DNA of 64,000 nt from Paratinospora sagittata (GCA_035771175.1 CM069601.1:6523001-6587000); one strand, 5' to 3'; positions 24,563 through 37,119 are shown, numbered from the stretch's first letter. Numbers and translations: made by a program. The notes: a model not told the origin generated them from the sequence alone.

Positions 24563-25250
24563 GGATTAGGTGGTGGAGGATCTTGAGAAGGAGGAAAAGA
24601 TGGTCCTGAATCAGTGATAACACCTACCATTGGAAGAGGGGCCAATATCTGTTGCGAAAAAATTGGTCAAAACTTACAAGGACGAGAGAGAAAATCCACA
24701 AAGGAATTAGATTTCCCTAGGATGTGTTTAACTATGAAGTCATACTGAGAGAACCAGTTGGCCCAATGAAGGAGTTGGGGATTGGGTAACATTTTTGTTT
24801 GAATTGCAGAATTTTAGGAAATGCTAACATGTCCATTTCAATGTGAAAATGATGACCCACGAGATGAAACTGGAACTTCTCAATTGATCTTTTAATTGCC
24901 AAAATTTTCTTGAATGTGGAATGATAATAGGCTTTTGAATCATTGAATTTTCCACTTTTATATCCACATAGTTGTCGTGATTTGTTTGGAAGTTCTTCAA
25001 AAATAGCACCACCCCAGAAAAGATCACCGGCATCGGTTTGTAGGATTCGTTTACCTGGACCAGGAATCTTAAGAGAATGAAGCATTTTGGAATGGGCTTT
25101 GAAGAATTTGACAACTTCAGTATGCGTTTCATTCCAAAGAGGAGGAGATTTCTTTAAAATGGCTGAAAGACACGAACTATAGAATGCCAGATTTTGGACA
25201 AAAAGTCCCATATAATTTACCAGTCCAAGAAATTGTTTGATTTTTAGCTT
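24563..25250 (-). pseudogene. Caulimovirid RNase H domain relic
   Basis: The minus-strand frame 25211-24732 contains an ILQTDAGDLFWGGAIFEE stretch (first catalytic Asp), then a Tyr-rich segment with KKILAIKRSIEKFQF, and a later HIEMDM segment, matching the order of acidic residues in RNase H of plant pararetroviruses. The Glu expected in the second motif is replaced (KKILA), so activity would be lost. A Pro-rich tail reaches the LTR insertion. Confidence 0.8.
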
Positions 25251-26010
25251 GTCAGGGAGAACATCTGGAAATCCTTGTAATTTGGATGAAATATGAGGCT
25301 ATAACTGTAGCTTTGAATCAACAATTCTCATCCCTAGGAATTCTTATAGTTGTAGGACAAAACTACATTTTCTTTGTAGAAAGCATCAACCCACTCTATC
25401 GGTAGAGATTATAGAACTGCTTAAGGAGTTCTAAATGAGATTGATGGTCCGGAGAAAAAAAGGAAGACATCATCAATATAGATCAAAAGTTGTGAATGCA
25501 GTGGCTAAAAGATCTTCATCATTGTTTGTTGAAACAATGACGAGGTTGTCTTTAATCCAAATGGCATGACATTCCAGTGAAAGTGATATCCAGGAATACC
25601 AAATGTCGTTTTGGGTCTGTCTCTTCAGGAGAGATACCTAACTGCCAAAAACCGAATTTGTAGTCAAATTTGGAAAAAATAGATGCATTGGCAATCTGCT
25701 GGAAGAGTGACTCAGGTCGGGGTAGAGGAAACTTGATACCCTGTAAAAAGGCATTCAGAGGTTGGTAATTAATGACCAATTTCATTTTTCCTCTAACTTG
25801 TTGTAATCTTTTGTTCCATAGAACGCCTCCCACGCCCATGGAGAAGATGTGGGAGAAATGAGCCCTTCATGTACCAACTGTTGTGTCTCTTGAATTGCTA
25901 ATGCTAGTTGTGTTGGTGGCATACCTTGGTGGGTTGCCTTAGTCGAGTTGATATCTTTGTTAAGCTTAAAAGGAAGCTTAATAAAGAAATCAGGGTTAGT
26001 CCACAACGGA
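25251..26010 (-). pseudogene. Caulimovirid reverse transcriptase relic
   Basis: Two overlapping minus-strand frames (26006-25782 and 25839-25552) carry the N-terminal RT blocks: a GLISPTSSPWAWEAFY segment, then KLVINYQPLNAFL, FPLPRPESLF and IFSKFDYKFGFWQLGISPEE. The catalytic YIDD is at 25480-25469, in a different frame from the upstream block, so at least two frameshifts have occurred. The distance between blocks fits an intact-length RT. It would copy the pregenomic RNA in a functional virus; here it is broken. Confidence 0.88.
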
Positions 26011-26279
26011 TGGTCATACTTGGCTAAGAACTCAGTGTGAGATTCAGCACAACATTCTACTTTGATTTTTTATTCAATTTCTGAAAAAAAGCTGAGAGAG
26101 CAAATGTTTTGGCTCATCAGGTATTGTGGAGGCAATCCATGGGAAAAAGAATGACTTATATTTGAGTCTTGAGGAAGTCCAACTCAGATTCTTGATTTGT
26201 TGGAGGAGATCATACCCAATGATGAAATCTTTCAAAAAGCTTGATGAGCCTAAGATTTTATGTTTGAAACTCAAAGTGG

Positions 26280-26530
26280 GAAGAATCTAGATTTTAACTG
26301 GCTTAGTGATGAGAGATATTTCTAATGTTGAATCACCAACCGTGTTAAAATACTTTTGAAAAGGCTTCCAACATTCTAGAGGTAGTAAAGAAGGATGCAT
26401 AAGTGTAGTAGATGCCCCTGTATCAAATAATGTCATTCTTTTTATAGGCCAAGAATAAGGGTTTACGACGATCTGCACATATGCATGAGAAAGGTTAACA
26501 AAGTTTGTAGAAGATGTAAGGCACATAATT
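26280..26530 (-). pseudogene. Caulimovirid aspartic protease relic
   Basis: The minus-strand frame 26526-26287 has the active-site motif LFDTGASTTLMHPS, the retropepsin signature, followed by a segment ending in a stop before the RT part. The protease normally matures the capsid and polymerase. Its place between Cys-His knuckle and RT is the caulimovirid order. Confidence 0.82.
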
Positions 26531-26550
26531 TGCTCTGATTCTTCTTCTTC

Positions 26551-27742
26551 TTATGATACGACCATGATAGTATCAGGACTGTAGTCACTGTCAAGAGAAA
26601 ATATCGACTCAATATCTAAGAAATCAGTATCAGTGAGAGCCAAGATCTTCTGGAGAAGGGAGACCTTGTTCTTTCGTTTAGAACATATTTTTGCAAAGTG
26701 CCCTTTTTTCTGGAAATAAAACATCTTGCACCAGGAGGCTTGCCTTTTGTAGAACATCTTCGTATCTCCATTTTTTTGTTTTTCCTAACGCGGACTTTGG
26801 GAAAGTCCTATGCTTATCCTTGTGATGTCCCTTGAGCTTTTTTGCAGACTTATATTTTGGGGCAAAATCATTATAGTCACAATTCTGCTCTTGTGAGCTG
26901 CATTTGATAAATAAATCAAGTTGTCGGCAAACTACCAGGAATTTGGATTCCTGAGCCATAATCTTTTTGTTGAACATGGTTTGGCGACACAGACTTACAT
27001 GAGAATATCAAATAAACTGAAAAAGTTCTCCGAGTGTGCTGTGTTCAAGGGGCTTATTGATATTTTTCATGTGACGGAGGGATTCATCCCCCAAAGGTTT
27101 GGGAAAATATTGGAGGAAGATAGTTTTTAGATTGTTATCATCTACACCATTGATGAGATAAAATAATTGGGACATTTTGGTGTAGTGAACTTCCATATCT
27201 TTTGTAGCAAATGAGCAGCACTTCATTTTTAGAAATTTGTCTTTGGCAACCATGACATCATTTATGGCTTCACCGAGAAAAGTCGTGTAGATAACGAAGA
27301 CAGATTGTTCAACAAGGAGTTGGAGCATAGTAAGTTGTCTATACTCTTGTAGTGCGACCCACCAATCACGGAGGCTATTAGAAAGTCGGGTTACCAACTT
27401 TCGAATGACCATTTCATTGGAAATATCATGCTTGAGTAACTCGGACTGAGCACATGACATGTCATGAAAAAATAACGGCCAGTCACTAAACAGGAGCCTA
27501 TCTAGGTTAAAAGTGGTGAAAGTTTAGAGATTCACTTTTGGCTTTGGACGAAGATTTATTGTCTCAAGTAGATTGTCCAATGTTTCTTCAGGAGAAGAAT
27601 TACCATCATCATCATTAACTTCATTAACCAAGACCATAGGGTTTGTTTCATCAGAGGATTCATTGAAGTTGTTGAAGGTTGATGATGATAGAGATTGTGT
27701 TTTTGTGAGACCTTCCTCATTTGATAGATCTAGGCTGGCCAT
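26551..27742 (-). pseudogene. Caulimovirid capsid region with degenerate zinc knuckle
   Basis: 27742-27524 is an acidic Ser/Asn-rich leader. 27460-27008 encodes a helical capsid-like segment (with LVTRLSNSLRDWWVALQEY). 26977-26678 is basic and Lys-rich. 26757-26551 contains the Cys-His knuckle in the form C-x2-F-x4-H-x4-C, so the second Cys is lost. Frames overlap and differ, showing frameshifts. Position upstream of the protease and the basic/knuckle arrangement support the call; the capsid fold itself is inferred. Confidence 0.75.
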
Positions 27743-28900
27743 ATTTACAGTTAGTTGTATTCTCTGGTCTTATGCTGCTAGAGACCATAGAAACCCGACG
27801 ATAGGGTTTTTAGCTAATTTAAGAAGAATTGGAGCGATTGAGGAGGCCTGTAAGTCAGCTTCTGGTTCTTCATGAAGAAAAAAAACTTGTTTTCCTTTTT
27901 CCTGTCCCTTGAAAGGTCGAATAGGCGGTCTAAGAAGTGGCCTAGAAAAAGACTTTATGTTCTATTGATCTTCCTATTCAGTTTTTATCTTGGCAACATA
28001 TGAAAGGGGGAAAAGGGATGGCAACATGCTTGCATCAGTGAATAGCGACTGAGGCACAATGTTTGGCGAGATTCGCAAATAATGGTGCATTTGAAGTAGA
28101 TGGTGCCGGAAGAGAGATCTGTCGTAGCTGGTCTTCAAGATTCTTTTTCTCCTTAACCCTAGGATTCAAATAAAGAGATATCTAAGAGATATTTGTAATT
28201 TGGGATGATTGGTGTTGCATTTCTTAGTTTAATTGATCAATTTTTGTTGTGATGGCGGAGATCAGTTGATTGTACTTGATTTTGAGAATGCACCTAAAGG
28301 ATAAGGTTTTGCTGAGATCTTGAAATTTCCTATAGCATTTCATTTTGATATCTGGCGTTTAGTACCAATTTGGCAAGGGGCTGAAAAGTTCTAGAACATC
28401 TAATCAGCACAAGCTTGCTTAGGTATCCACTGTTGTTTCATTTTCTTAGCCCGCGCTGGTGGAAGACCAAGAATAGACGGCAAAAATGATGATGCTTCAG
28501 GAATTGTAAGTGGAAAATTTCCATTGTCTTTTGGAGGAGCATCATAAGGCTTTGAAAAGCAAGAGGGAGGAGGAGCCTTTGGAAAAGAAGTGGACTCGGA
28601 GGTTTCTCCATCGTTGCTATTGAGAAGAACATAATACTGGTATTTTCCTGAGTAGAAATCAATGAATCCTACGCGTGGATCACCAGCTTCATAACTTCTT
28701 TCCAGTTGTTTCTAGAGGGAAAACATGTTTTTGTTCTTTTCCTTTCGTCTTTTTCATGTTCTTCTCGATCATCTTCGCATGCAAAACAATTGCAAACATC
28801 CCACCAGATATGATTATAAGTAGGAGGTGGTTCAACTGTGCTGAAAGAAGAGAAAATTGTAGAGACAGAGTGTCTTCCTACTTGGAGTCAATGGGCAGGA
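27743..28900 (-). pseudogene. Linker between movement protein and capsid regions of the viral relic
   Basis: No domain recognised. The minus strand has short frames (for example 28662-28438, rich in Pro, Phe and Leu) with many stops. In related viruses this part of the polyprotein is poorly conserved, which fits its lack of signal. Confidence 0.4.
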
Positions 28901-29560
28901 GGATCTGGGAAGACGGTTTCAACTAGACCATTTGTTCTCTTTGTATGGACTGCATGTGTGGATTGCTGAACCTCCTGTTGCTGGAAACAAAACTCATAAC
29001 TTGTCAGTCATTTCTCTTGGAAAAGTACTTGAAGCCGTTGTTGGGACAACTGGCGTGGCAGAAAATAATGTACCACTGCTTCCTGAGAATTTACATCAAG
29101 AATTAGAGAATCGAGACTATTGTTAGGTTGAGCCAAATCAATAGCATGATTTTGGACTCGGTATGCGATATGGTAATGAATTGTGGCAGCAATGGCTGAA
29201 TGGACTTGAGGAATGCCTGCAATCTGGACTTGTATGCACAGGGCTTCCATGACATGGGGGTCTTTTAGTGACAAGTTAAAGTTTGGAAAAAATGTCACGA
29301 AGACCGTGCCAGAATTGAGAGTGGTTTGGATAGTACCGATTACATCTTGATACTGTAACTTCCTAGGGTCAAGAAATGTTATCCTTGAAATGGACTCAAT
29401 AGATTTTCTTCCATGAAAAGAGATGGACATTTTGACTGCACCAAAATGAATATGTGTATATCCATCATTTTTCCACTGAGGCAATAATACCTGAGGAAGA
29501 GTGAGAGGAAGAAAATGTTCTACCTGGTCAGCAACAATTTGGTGCTCGGAAAAGTTAGAG
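28901..29560 (-). pseudogene. Caulimovirid 30K-type movement protein relic
   Basis: The minus-strand frame 29484-29008 (158 codons) has a hydrophobic beta-rich segment with VFVTFFPNFNLSLKDPHV and, further on, AIAATIHYHIAYRVQNHA, resembling the 30K-superfamily movement protein of caulimovirids. Such proteins act at plasmodesmata. It lies at the 5' end of the viral relic, as expected. The start is not preserved and the downstream frame is broken. Confidence 0.65.
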
Positions 29561-30300
29561 ACCTACACGTATTCCTTGATCGGAGTTTTCTGAAATAATT
29601 TTTTAATTTTTTGTACAGAGTAATTGGGGGGTTATTGTATACATTATTTGGAAGAATTAGGCTATACTAGGTGGTTGGAACAATTATTTTTTCGTCTGGA
29701 ATATATTCAACTTCATACAAACTGTCAATTTTGGACTGAACACAAGATGCTTGAAAAAATTTTGATTCTTTAGAAGCGGAAGATTCCATAGTTGACCTAA
29801 GACTTGATTTTTAGACAACAAAAAGTCTATTCTTTGCCTATTGCCTAATGCCCCCTTGGTTAACGGCTTCTGACGGCAGAATTCGACGCACAAGACTGAC
29901 TGAAAGAAGCCTAAATCCTTTATGGACTCTAGAGATCAAGTGTTCAGCTTAAGCTTACTCAACTTTTCTGATATATCAGATCTGTCGGAGCAGCAAGTCT
30001 AGAGCATACTAGTCTTGAGTATCACTAAGCTTATTGATCGAGATCAATAGGAAAGAAAAAACCATTTAATTTGACAGTGTACCAGAATAGATTAGAGCAT
30101 CACTGTCTTCATAAACTAATTCGAAAGACTCATTATCACTTTCTGGGTAAGGTTCGTGAAGATGATTATCCCAAATGGAGACGATTTGACTAACAGAAAA
30201 AATTTCAAACAACGAGTATCCATAAACAAAGACCCAAAAACATTCATCACTGTTGCACTGGCGCGTATGACCTGCTACATGAAACATGCTTTTTAAAGGT
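29561..30300. other. Unassigned DNA between viral relic and right TIR
   Basis: Two minus-strand frames (29893-29684 and 30287-30066) have no recognised family. The second encodes an acidic stretch with EPYPESDNESFELVYEDSD. It could be viral leader, a captured host fragment or the remnant interior of the TIR unit. I did not find a primer-binding site. Confidence 0.35.
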
Positions 30301-30508
30301 AGAAAACATGCTTACTTGCACTTGTACGAAGAGAAGCCTTTTCAAAAAAAGCTTCTTAAAGAAAAAAAGAAAAAGAAAAAAGGATAACCTGTTGGACTCG
30401 ATCAACAGTCGTTGACCGGTCCAACTAGGGTAAATCCCAAAATTGTTTGTGGTACAGGGCAAATTCCAAAATAAAAAAGTCATCATGGGTAATTTTCAAA
30501 AGAACCTT

Positions 30509-30517
30509 AAGTTTGTG
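30509..30517. repeat. Right target-site duplication of the TIR unit
   Basis: AAGTTTGTG, identical to 19599-19607; the match continues for GG, so the true duplication could be 9 to 11 bp. Confidence 0.75.
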
Positions 30518-30588
30518 GGCAGCGCTAGCCATACCAACAATTTTTTCTCACCTCACCACTACTCTCCGACCACCAACATTTATTTATT

Positions 30589-30885
30589 TGTTACAAGATA
30601 AAGTAAACTTAATATTAAACTAAACTAAAGCTAGAGAGTCTAGAGAGAAGAAAATAAGATTTGTAGAGAACTTCTGCTCTTGTTGATGATGTTGCCCAGA
30701 TACAAGACCCTTTTATATAGACCTTTTGGTATAAGGGGTTACAATGATCATTTATACAAAATATTAAATACATTGAATAGCCATCAAATAAAACACATAA
30801 ATTTGGAGGTTATGGGATTTGAAACATAGGGGCTACAAGCTTTGAAATTGAGGTTATGAAATGGGTATTCAATATATTTATAACA
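30589..30885 (-). repeat. 3' LTR of the minus-strand copia element
   Basis: 297 bp. On the minus strand it begins TGTTATAAATATATTGAATA just after a purine-rich CAAAGGGTAG (polypurine tract) and ends CTTTATCTTGTAACA. A TATA-like TCTATATAAAAGGG lies inside. No matching 5' LTR is present in the window. Confidence 0.75.
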
Positions 30886-31173
30886 CTACCCTTTGAATAC
30901 CCTCCATACGTGAAAATATGTTTCGTTAAAACTTTACAAGATAAAACCCTGTGGGAAAAAAACTAGTGAAAGAAAAAAAGTTCAATTCTCATAGAGTTTT
31001 ATATTGTTAGAGACTATTTCATTAAAAACCTTGCATGGAAAACCCAGTGAAACAAAACCATAGCGAAGGAAAAAAAGTATAGTACACTAAAATAATAACT
31101 CCTCTTTTAATTTTCCCCTTATGATGATATGTATGAACTTTCTTCTATTGTTTTGCTTGAAATGTCTTTGAGT

Positions 31174-31349
31174 CGACGCATACCAATATTATATGCAAGT
31201 TTCTTGAATGCTATGGTTGGCAAAGCTTTTGTAAACAAGTCTGCAAGATTGTTTGCTTAAAAAGTTTTTTAGTTCATGCATCCCAATATTATATGCAAGG
31301 TTTTTGAATGTTGTGGTCAACAAAGCTTTTGTAAACAAGTCTGCAAGAT
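31174..31349 (-). repeat. Tandem duplication of the copia RNase H tail
   Basis: A ~98-bp segment containing CAATATTATATGCAAG and AAAGCTTTTGTAAACAAGTC is present twice (31186 and 31284 starts of the shared core). It encodes the LADLFTKAL region. The copies differ at several sites and the second reading is out of frame. Confidence 0.75.
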
Positions 31350-31656
31350 TTTTTGTGGCGACCCCACACCCCGGACCACTAACCCCGCAGGGAATGGCGT
31401 GCGGAATGCTAGGGCGGGACGTTCGGAGTGGGCATCTCCAACCATTCAACAACCCACGTGAAGTGGTTGAGACCCTACGAGCCTTAACCCAAACAACGAC
31501 ATAATATAAAAGGTACTAAACAAATCTACCAACTGTAATAATCCTCCAGATAAGAGATAATCCATAAAATAGAACCATAATCCCTACAGTCTATCAAGAT
31601 GAACGTATACATAAAGTCCAATACCATGGGTACAAAACAACGTCATATGCCCACAT

Positions 31657-34632
31657 TGTGGCGACCCCGCACCCCGGACCACCAACCCCGCAAGGAATGG
31701 CGCGCGGGATGCCCGGTGTAGGCATCTCCAACCACTCCTCAACCCCCGTAAGGTAGTTGAGACCCTACGAGCCTTATCCAAAACAACGACATAATATAAA
31801 AAGGTACTAAACAAAACTACCAACCATATTAATCATCCAAGGCAAGAGATAATCCATAAAAATGAACCAGAAATAAAACCATAATCCCTACAGTCCATCA
31901 AGATGGACATACACATAAAGTCCAAAACTATGGGTACAAAAAAAAACGTCATATGCCCACATGGTCTATCTAACAAGTCTCAACTCACCCATACTACAAT
32001 GTGGTAAGTGTTATAATTACATAGTCCAAAATATAATACATCATATTTAAAACACAGTTCAATCAAAATGCCTCTTAAGGTCTTGGATTCTCTCGCCGGC
32101 AAGGCCCTCAAGATATGACTATTCATTTGCCCTTATTTGGGACAGAAGGACCTGAAAGAGGAAAATGAGGATGAGCCAATGGTGCCCAGTGAATATAATT
32201 CAAATATGCCATCAATACTCATCAATAAATATCATGTATGCATGTCAATGTGTAGCATGATTAAAAGCTCATAACATATAGATATCAAGCATTTATAATA
32301 AGTTCAATGCAAGTAAAAGCCTATCAATTTGGATCCACATTCCATATGCATTGGAGTTACTAGTGCACGTCTATTTCACCGTACCGTTCTCATCCCCAAT
32401 CATGTTAATTTGGGGTTACTAGTGCACGTCTATTTCACCGTACCGTTCTCATCCCCAAATATTTCCTTTCTAAAACCCTCCTATGACAAGGTTAAGTCTC
32501 CCTATTAGCCAGATAGATGGGCCCAACCAAAGTCATAAGGTTTTCTCAAATCAATGCATCATTCAAAACATTAGAACACATTCATGCTTTCAACATACAA
32601 TATATATAAGTGATATGATGACATAAAAGATGTAATCATAAATGAAGTCTACTCACAACCAAGCCTCGCGAGAGTATCTAACCACACACAGACACCAAAC
32701 CGAATCAACCCAATCAAGGTCCTGAAACATTCATCAATATCCAACCATACATCAATTCTTATGCTCAATCACATAGACATTACACATCAACCTTAAATCA
32801 GCCAACATATAGACAATAGGCCTGAATCCCATCTAATCTCATCATTCAACTCAAATCACATGACTTAGGCCTTTAATGCACAGTTTTCATTCATAAACCA
32901 TTCAATTAATAAAAAATACTGATTTTCAATTCCTTAGGCATAAACATGCCCAAATTGGGTCATTTTATCACAAGTAGGCCTAACCCATGATATGGTCACA
33001 ACCACCTAATCAGTAGCATAATCAACCCTAAGCATGCTTAATTAGACATAAATTGCATCAATTCAATGATTCTAGGCCAAAAGCATCAAAAGTCCTAAAA
33101 TATGAAAATTTCCATACTTAGGCCATATTGCCGATTTACACTAGGTCACCGTGTTCAGCCATGTATATCACTGATTTTGCATCATGGGTTCATCAACAAT
33201 GACAACTAGGTCAACATAGTTGACATGCAAGCTATTTGGAAAGGTCTAAGTTCATATTCTAAATTTAGGTATATTACAAACAACCCTACCAATTTTCCAT
33301 TTACTATTATGTTCAGATGTATCAAGCTGCCAACAGAAATATTTAATCCCAAAATCAACCGTATAGATTGAATTATGTTAAGAATCAAACCTTCTGTCCA
33401 AACATCAGCTCAATCCAACGGTGGACCAAAGAGGTATCCTCTTTGATGAACAAGTCTCTAATCAGACAATTTCTCATTTCCTACTGCAAATACTTGAACT
33501 CAGATGACTATATCACACAAAATACTTGAACCATCAACATCCCAACCGTTCATAATACAGATATATTAGTTGTGAACCATCTTTTGAAATATCATATCCA
33601 TCCAACGGTAGGTTTAGTAGATCTATTAGTTTGATCTAAACTGCGCGAGAAATTCAGACTTTCCGACCAGCTTTGTTTGGGAGGTTATATCTCTCAGAAA
33701 AAAAAACTCCAATCAAGATCTCCACCGACCTGAATGAATAACCATAAGATATGAACTGGCTGAAATATTTTGAGCTCAATATGACCATATATCGCCAAGA
33801 TCCAGCTCTTTGATGAAAACATTGCTGAGACTTCCCTCAAAGCAACTTCTTCTTTCTTTCTCTTCTTCTTTCCTTTCTCTTCTTTTTTCCTTTCCCTCCA
33901 CTCTCATGCACCAACTTGACATGTGTTGGATAAGAGAAATGGGGCATGGGACACTTGTCCACTCTCATGCACCAACTTGACATGTGTTAAAGAAGAGAAA
34001 TAGGGCATGGAACACTTGTGCACTCTCATGCACCGACTTGACATGTGTTGGTCTCATGCACCAACTTGACATGTGTTGGAGAAGAGAAATGGGGCATGGG
34101 ACACTTGTTCATTCTCATGCACCAACTTGACATGTGTTGGTCTCACTCTCATGCACCGACTTGACATGTGTTGGTCTCATGCACCAATTTGACATGTGTT
34201 GGAGAAGAGAAATGGGGCATGGGGACGCTTGCCCATTCTCATGCACCAACTTGACATGTGTTGGTCTCATACTACCCATACCAACTACATGTACTTTAAC
34301 CAACCTCATGCTTCCATGTATTTTAAACGTCCAATCCATCTAATACACCAAATTTTCATTCTCATTTATCCTTTAATTCAATCAATCCTAACACATATCA
34401 ATTCATGGTTTAATGGGCCCATGCATAAATAATAACACATGCATTGTACTTTAATTTAACATGACCCATATACAATTTATAATGCACATATTTATATACA
34501 CTATCAAGCATCAAATATACAAACATTAAACAACCATCAAACAAACACCAAACATATCAAGGAAAACACATAGAGTTTGAGAAAAATGCAATTGGGTTAT
34601 GGGCTAGATGGAATAATTTTCGGGGCGTCACA
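31657..34632 (-). mobile_element. Solo LTR 'B' nested in solo LTR A
   Basis: 2,976 bp from TGTGGCGACCCC to GGGGCGTCACA. Flanks are CACAT (31652-31656) and CACGT (34633-34637); the uninterrupted site is seen in the inserted copy itself as GCCCACATGGTCT near 31960. A and B are close relatives in the same orientation. B has a minisatellite at 33900-34265 that A lacks. Confidence 0.85.
33895..34270. repeat. Minisatellite in solo LTR B
   Basis: Repeats of CTCATGCACCAACTTGACATG followed by a TGTTGGAGAAGAGAAAT segment alternate between long (about 66 bp) and short (about 36 bp) units, at least seven copies of the core. Open frames on both strands here are translations of the repeat. Confidence 0.8.
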
Positions 34633-36539
34633 CACGTGGTCTGTCTAACAAGTCCCAACTCACCCATACTACAATATGGTAAGTGTTATAATTACATAGT
34701 CCAAAATATAATACATCATAATTAAAAATACAGTTCAATCAAAATACCTCCTAACTCACGTTGAAGCCTTAAATTCTCTCGTCGGCAAGGCCCTCAAGAT
34801 ATGAGTGCCCTTGCCCTTATTCGAGACAGAAGGACCTGAAAGAGAAAAATGAGGATGAGCCAACGGTGCCCAGTGAATATAATTCAAATATGCCATCAAT
34901 ACTCATCAATAAGCATCATGTATGCATGTCAATGTGTAGCATGATTAAAAGCTTAAAACATATAGATATCAAGCATTTATGAGAAGTTTGATGCAAGTAA
35001 AAGCCTATCAATTTGGATTCACATTCTACATGCATTGAGGTTACTAACACACGTCTATTTCATCGTAGCGTTCTTATCCCCAATCATGTTCATTTGGGGT
35101 TACTAGTGCACGTCTATTTCACCGTATCGTTCTCATCCCCAAATATTTTCCTTCTAAAACCCTCGTATGACGAGGTTAAGTCTCCCTATTAGCCAGATAG
35201 ATGGGCCCAACCAAAGTCATAAGATTTTCTTAAATCAATGCATCATTTAAACCATTAGAACACATTCATCCTTTCAACATACAATATATGTAAGTGATAT
35301 GATGACATAAAAGATATAATTTTAAATGAAGTCTACTCACAACCAAGCCAACGAGAGCGTTCTAACTACACACGGTAACCAAAACGAATCAACCCAATCA
35401 AGGTCCTGAAAAATTCATCAATATCCAACCATACATCAATTCCTATGCTCAATCACATAAACATTACATATTAATCCTAAATCAGTCCACATATAAACAA
35501 TAGCTTGAATCCCATCATACAACTCAAATTACATGACTTAGGCCTCTAATGCAAAGTTCCCAATCATAAATCATTAAATTGATCAAAAATACTGATTTTC
35601 AATTCCTTAGGCATAAATATGCCCAAATTTGGGGAAATTGATCATTCCTTGGCCTAACCCATGACATGGTCATTTCTATCAATTAAATAGCTTAAACAAC
35701 TCTAATCATGCTCAATTAGACATAAATCGCTTCAATTTTATGATTCTAGGTCAAGAGCTTCAAAAGCCTCAAAATATGAAAATTCCCATACTTAGGCCAT
35801 ATTGCCGATTTACACTAGGTCACCATGTTCAGTCATGCAAATCACTGATCTTGCATCATGGGTTCATCAACAATGGCCACTAGGCCAATATAGTTAACAT
35901 GCAAGGCTTGTTCTCAACTTTAGGTCAATGAACTAAGCAAGGGCCATTTGAACTAAACCCTATAATTTCACCATGGAAATCTCTATCAAAATGCATGGAT
36001 CAGTTTCTAGCATCCATAAGCCTAACATAGATGACATGCAAGCTATTTGGAAAAGTCTAAGGCCATGAACCAAAGGTAGGCCCATTTACAAAGGGTTCCA
36101 CCAAATCCAAATGAGAAATTGGGAAAAATGGTATCAATGGCCTCCATTCATTACTAGGGTTCATAAAAACATACATGCAAAGGAACCCTAGGTCTGAAAC
36201 TTAGCCAAAACAAAACTCATAGCGTCCCTTAGGTCGAAATACAGTCCATTTGCATAAATAAAAGAGAAACATGGAAGAAGAAAGGTAAGAAACACACACC
36301 TTAGGAGGGATTTGAGCAAAGCTCCAAAACCCTAGGTTTTCTTCCCCTTTTCTCCTCTCTTCTCCTTTCCCCTCTTTTCTAAGTCAAAAACATGCAAATG
36401 AACCTAATTTGGGTGCTATTTGCTTATATACAAGAGCTTGGGCCCACATCCAAAAACTGTCAAAAAATTAGTTTTTCTGGGTTTTTGGTCATGGAGCGCA
36501 TTCCTCTAAGTTCCCCTCTTTTTTTCTCGGTCATGGAGC

Positions 36540-36676
36540 GTGCTCCTCTTCGATGGAGCACGCTCCTCAGGTAACTTTGCAAAATTTCTAGGTTTCTCAC
36601 CCCAATGAGCGTGCTTTACCCAAAACTGCCCAAAACTTTTCGTTTTCTGCCATTCCATGGAGCTCGCTCCATGGTT
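36540..36676. repeat. Palindromes in solo LTR A
   Basis: GGAGCGTGCTCC and its exact complement GGAGCACGCTCC lie 8 bp apart near 36534-36567, and CCATGGAGCTCGCTCCATGG (36655-36674) is a perfect 8-bp-arm hairpin with a CTCG loop. A GCTCGCTCCATGG core also occurs in the solo LTR at 46625-49439. Confidence 0.75.
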
Positions 36677-37119
36677 GCCCAGAATTTTGATTTTCATTTT
36701 GGACATTGCGCGCTCAATACACATCGGAATTTCATATTTAGCCCGACATTTTCTATGTAAAAACGCACGCCATACTCAATTCTAACATCACCGAGTCCAT
36801 TCGACGCACCCAACATAAAGTTATCATGAAATTAACATGTAAATACACAAAACAACATTAAACAACCATCAAACAAACACCAAACATATCAAAGCAAACA
36901 CATAGAGTTTGGGCAAAATGCAATTGGGTTATGGGCTATGTGAAATGATTTTCGGGGCGTCACATTTTTACTCAATCTTATTTGTTAGACATCAATTTCA
37001 CCATTCTTCTAAACCTCATGTGTAAAAAAGAATTTTGGTTTTATCACCCTTGATAAAACCTTCTCTTAACTGTGCAATACATTCTGCATTATCTTCATAC
37101 AATGTTCTAGGACAATTTT

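Larger units (their letters stand above)
21317..29560 (-). pseudogene. Endogenous caulimovirid (pararetrovirus) relic
   Basis: Minus-strand segments occur in the order movement protein, capsid region, Cys-His knuckle, aspartic protease, reverse transcriptase, RNase H and a distal segment, as in Caulimoviridae polyproteins with all functions in one direction (petuvirus- or florendovirus-like). Every segment has stops or frameshifts, and a 2.2-kb solo LTR (22380-24557) interrupts the distal part. There is no integrase and no LTR of its own, which separates it from Ty3/gypsy. It is a dead, ancient integration. The genus is inference. Confidence 0.85.
19608..30508. mobile_element. Mutator-like TIR unit enclosing an endogenous pararetrovirus
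   Basis: The two ends are inverted copies over about 200 bp. The left runs in from GGGTTTTTTCGAAAATTACC and contains CAATTTTGGGATCTACCCTA and a TTGACCGAGTCCAACAGG block; the right shows the same blocks as complement at 30508-30310. Immediately outside, AAGTTTGTG occurs at 19599-19607 and again at 30509-30517 (the match extends to AAGTTTGTGGG). Long TIRs with a 9-11 bp duplication are the hallmark of Mutator-like elements. No transposase is visible inside; the interior is a hairpin, two solo LTRs and a decayed caulimovirid. Whether the virus entered an existing element or moved with it is not decided by the sequence. Confidence 0.7.
31354..36964 (-). mobile_element. Solo LTR 'A' in copia, itself interrupted, TSD TTTTT
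   Basis: Plus-strand ends are TGTGGCGACCCC and GGGGCGTCACA. Flanks are TTTTT at 31349-31353 and 36965-36969. Taking out the nested copy at 31657-34632 and its duplicated 5 bp leaves about 2,630 bp. No gag-pol. The part near 36480-36680 carries several AGCGTGCTCC palindromic motifs that are absent from its nested relative. Confidence 0.82.

Noticed and set aside
31253..31504. Frames with Arg/Gly/Pro-rich ends
   Set aside because: They cross the junction of copia and a solo LTR and have no biological unity.
33895..34432. Cys/His-containing frames that resemble zinc fingers
   Set aside because: They are translations of a minisatellite; the regular Cys/His spacing comes from the DNA repeat.
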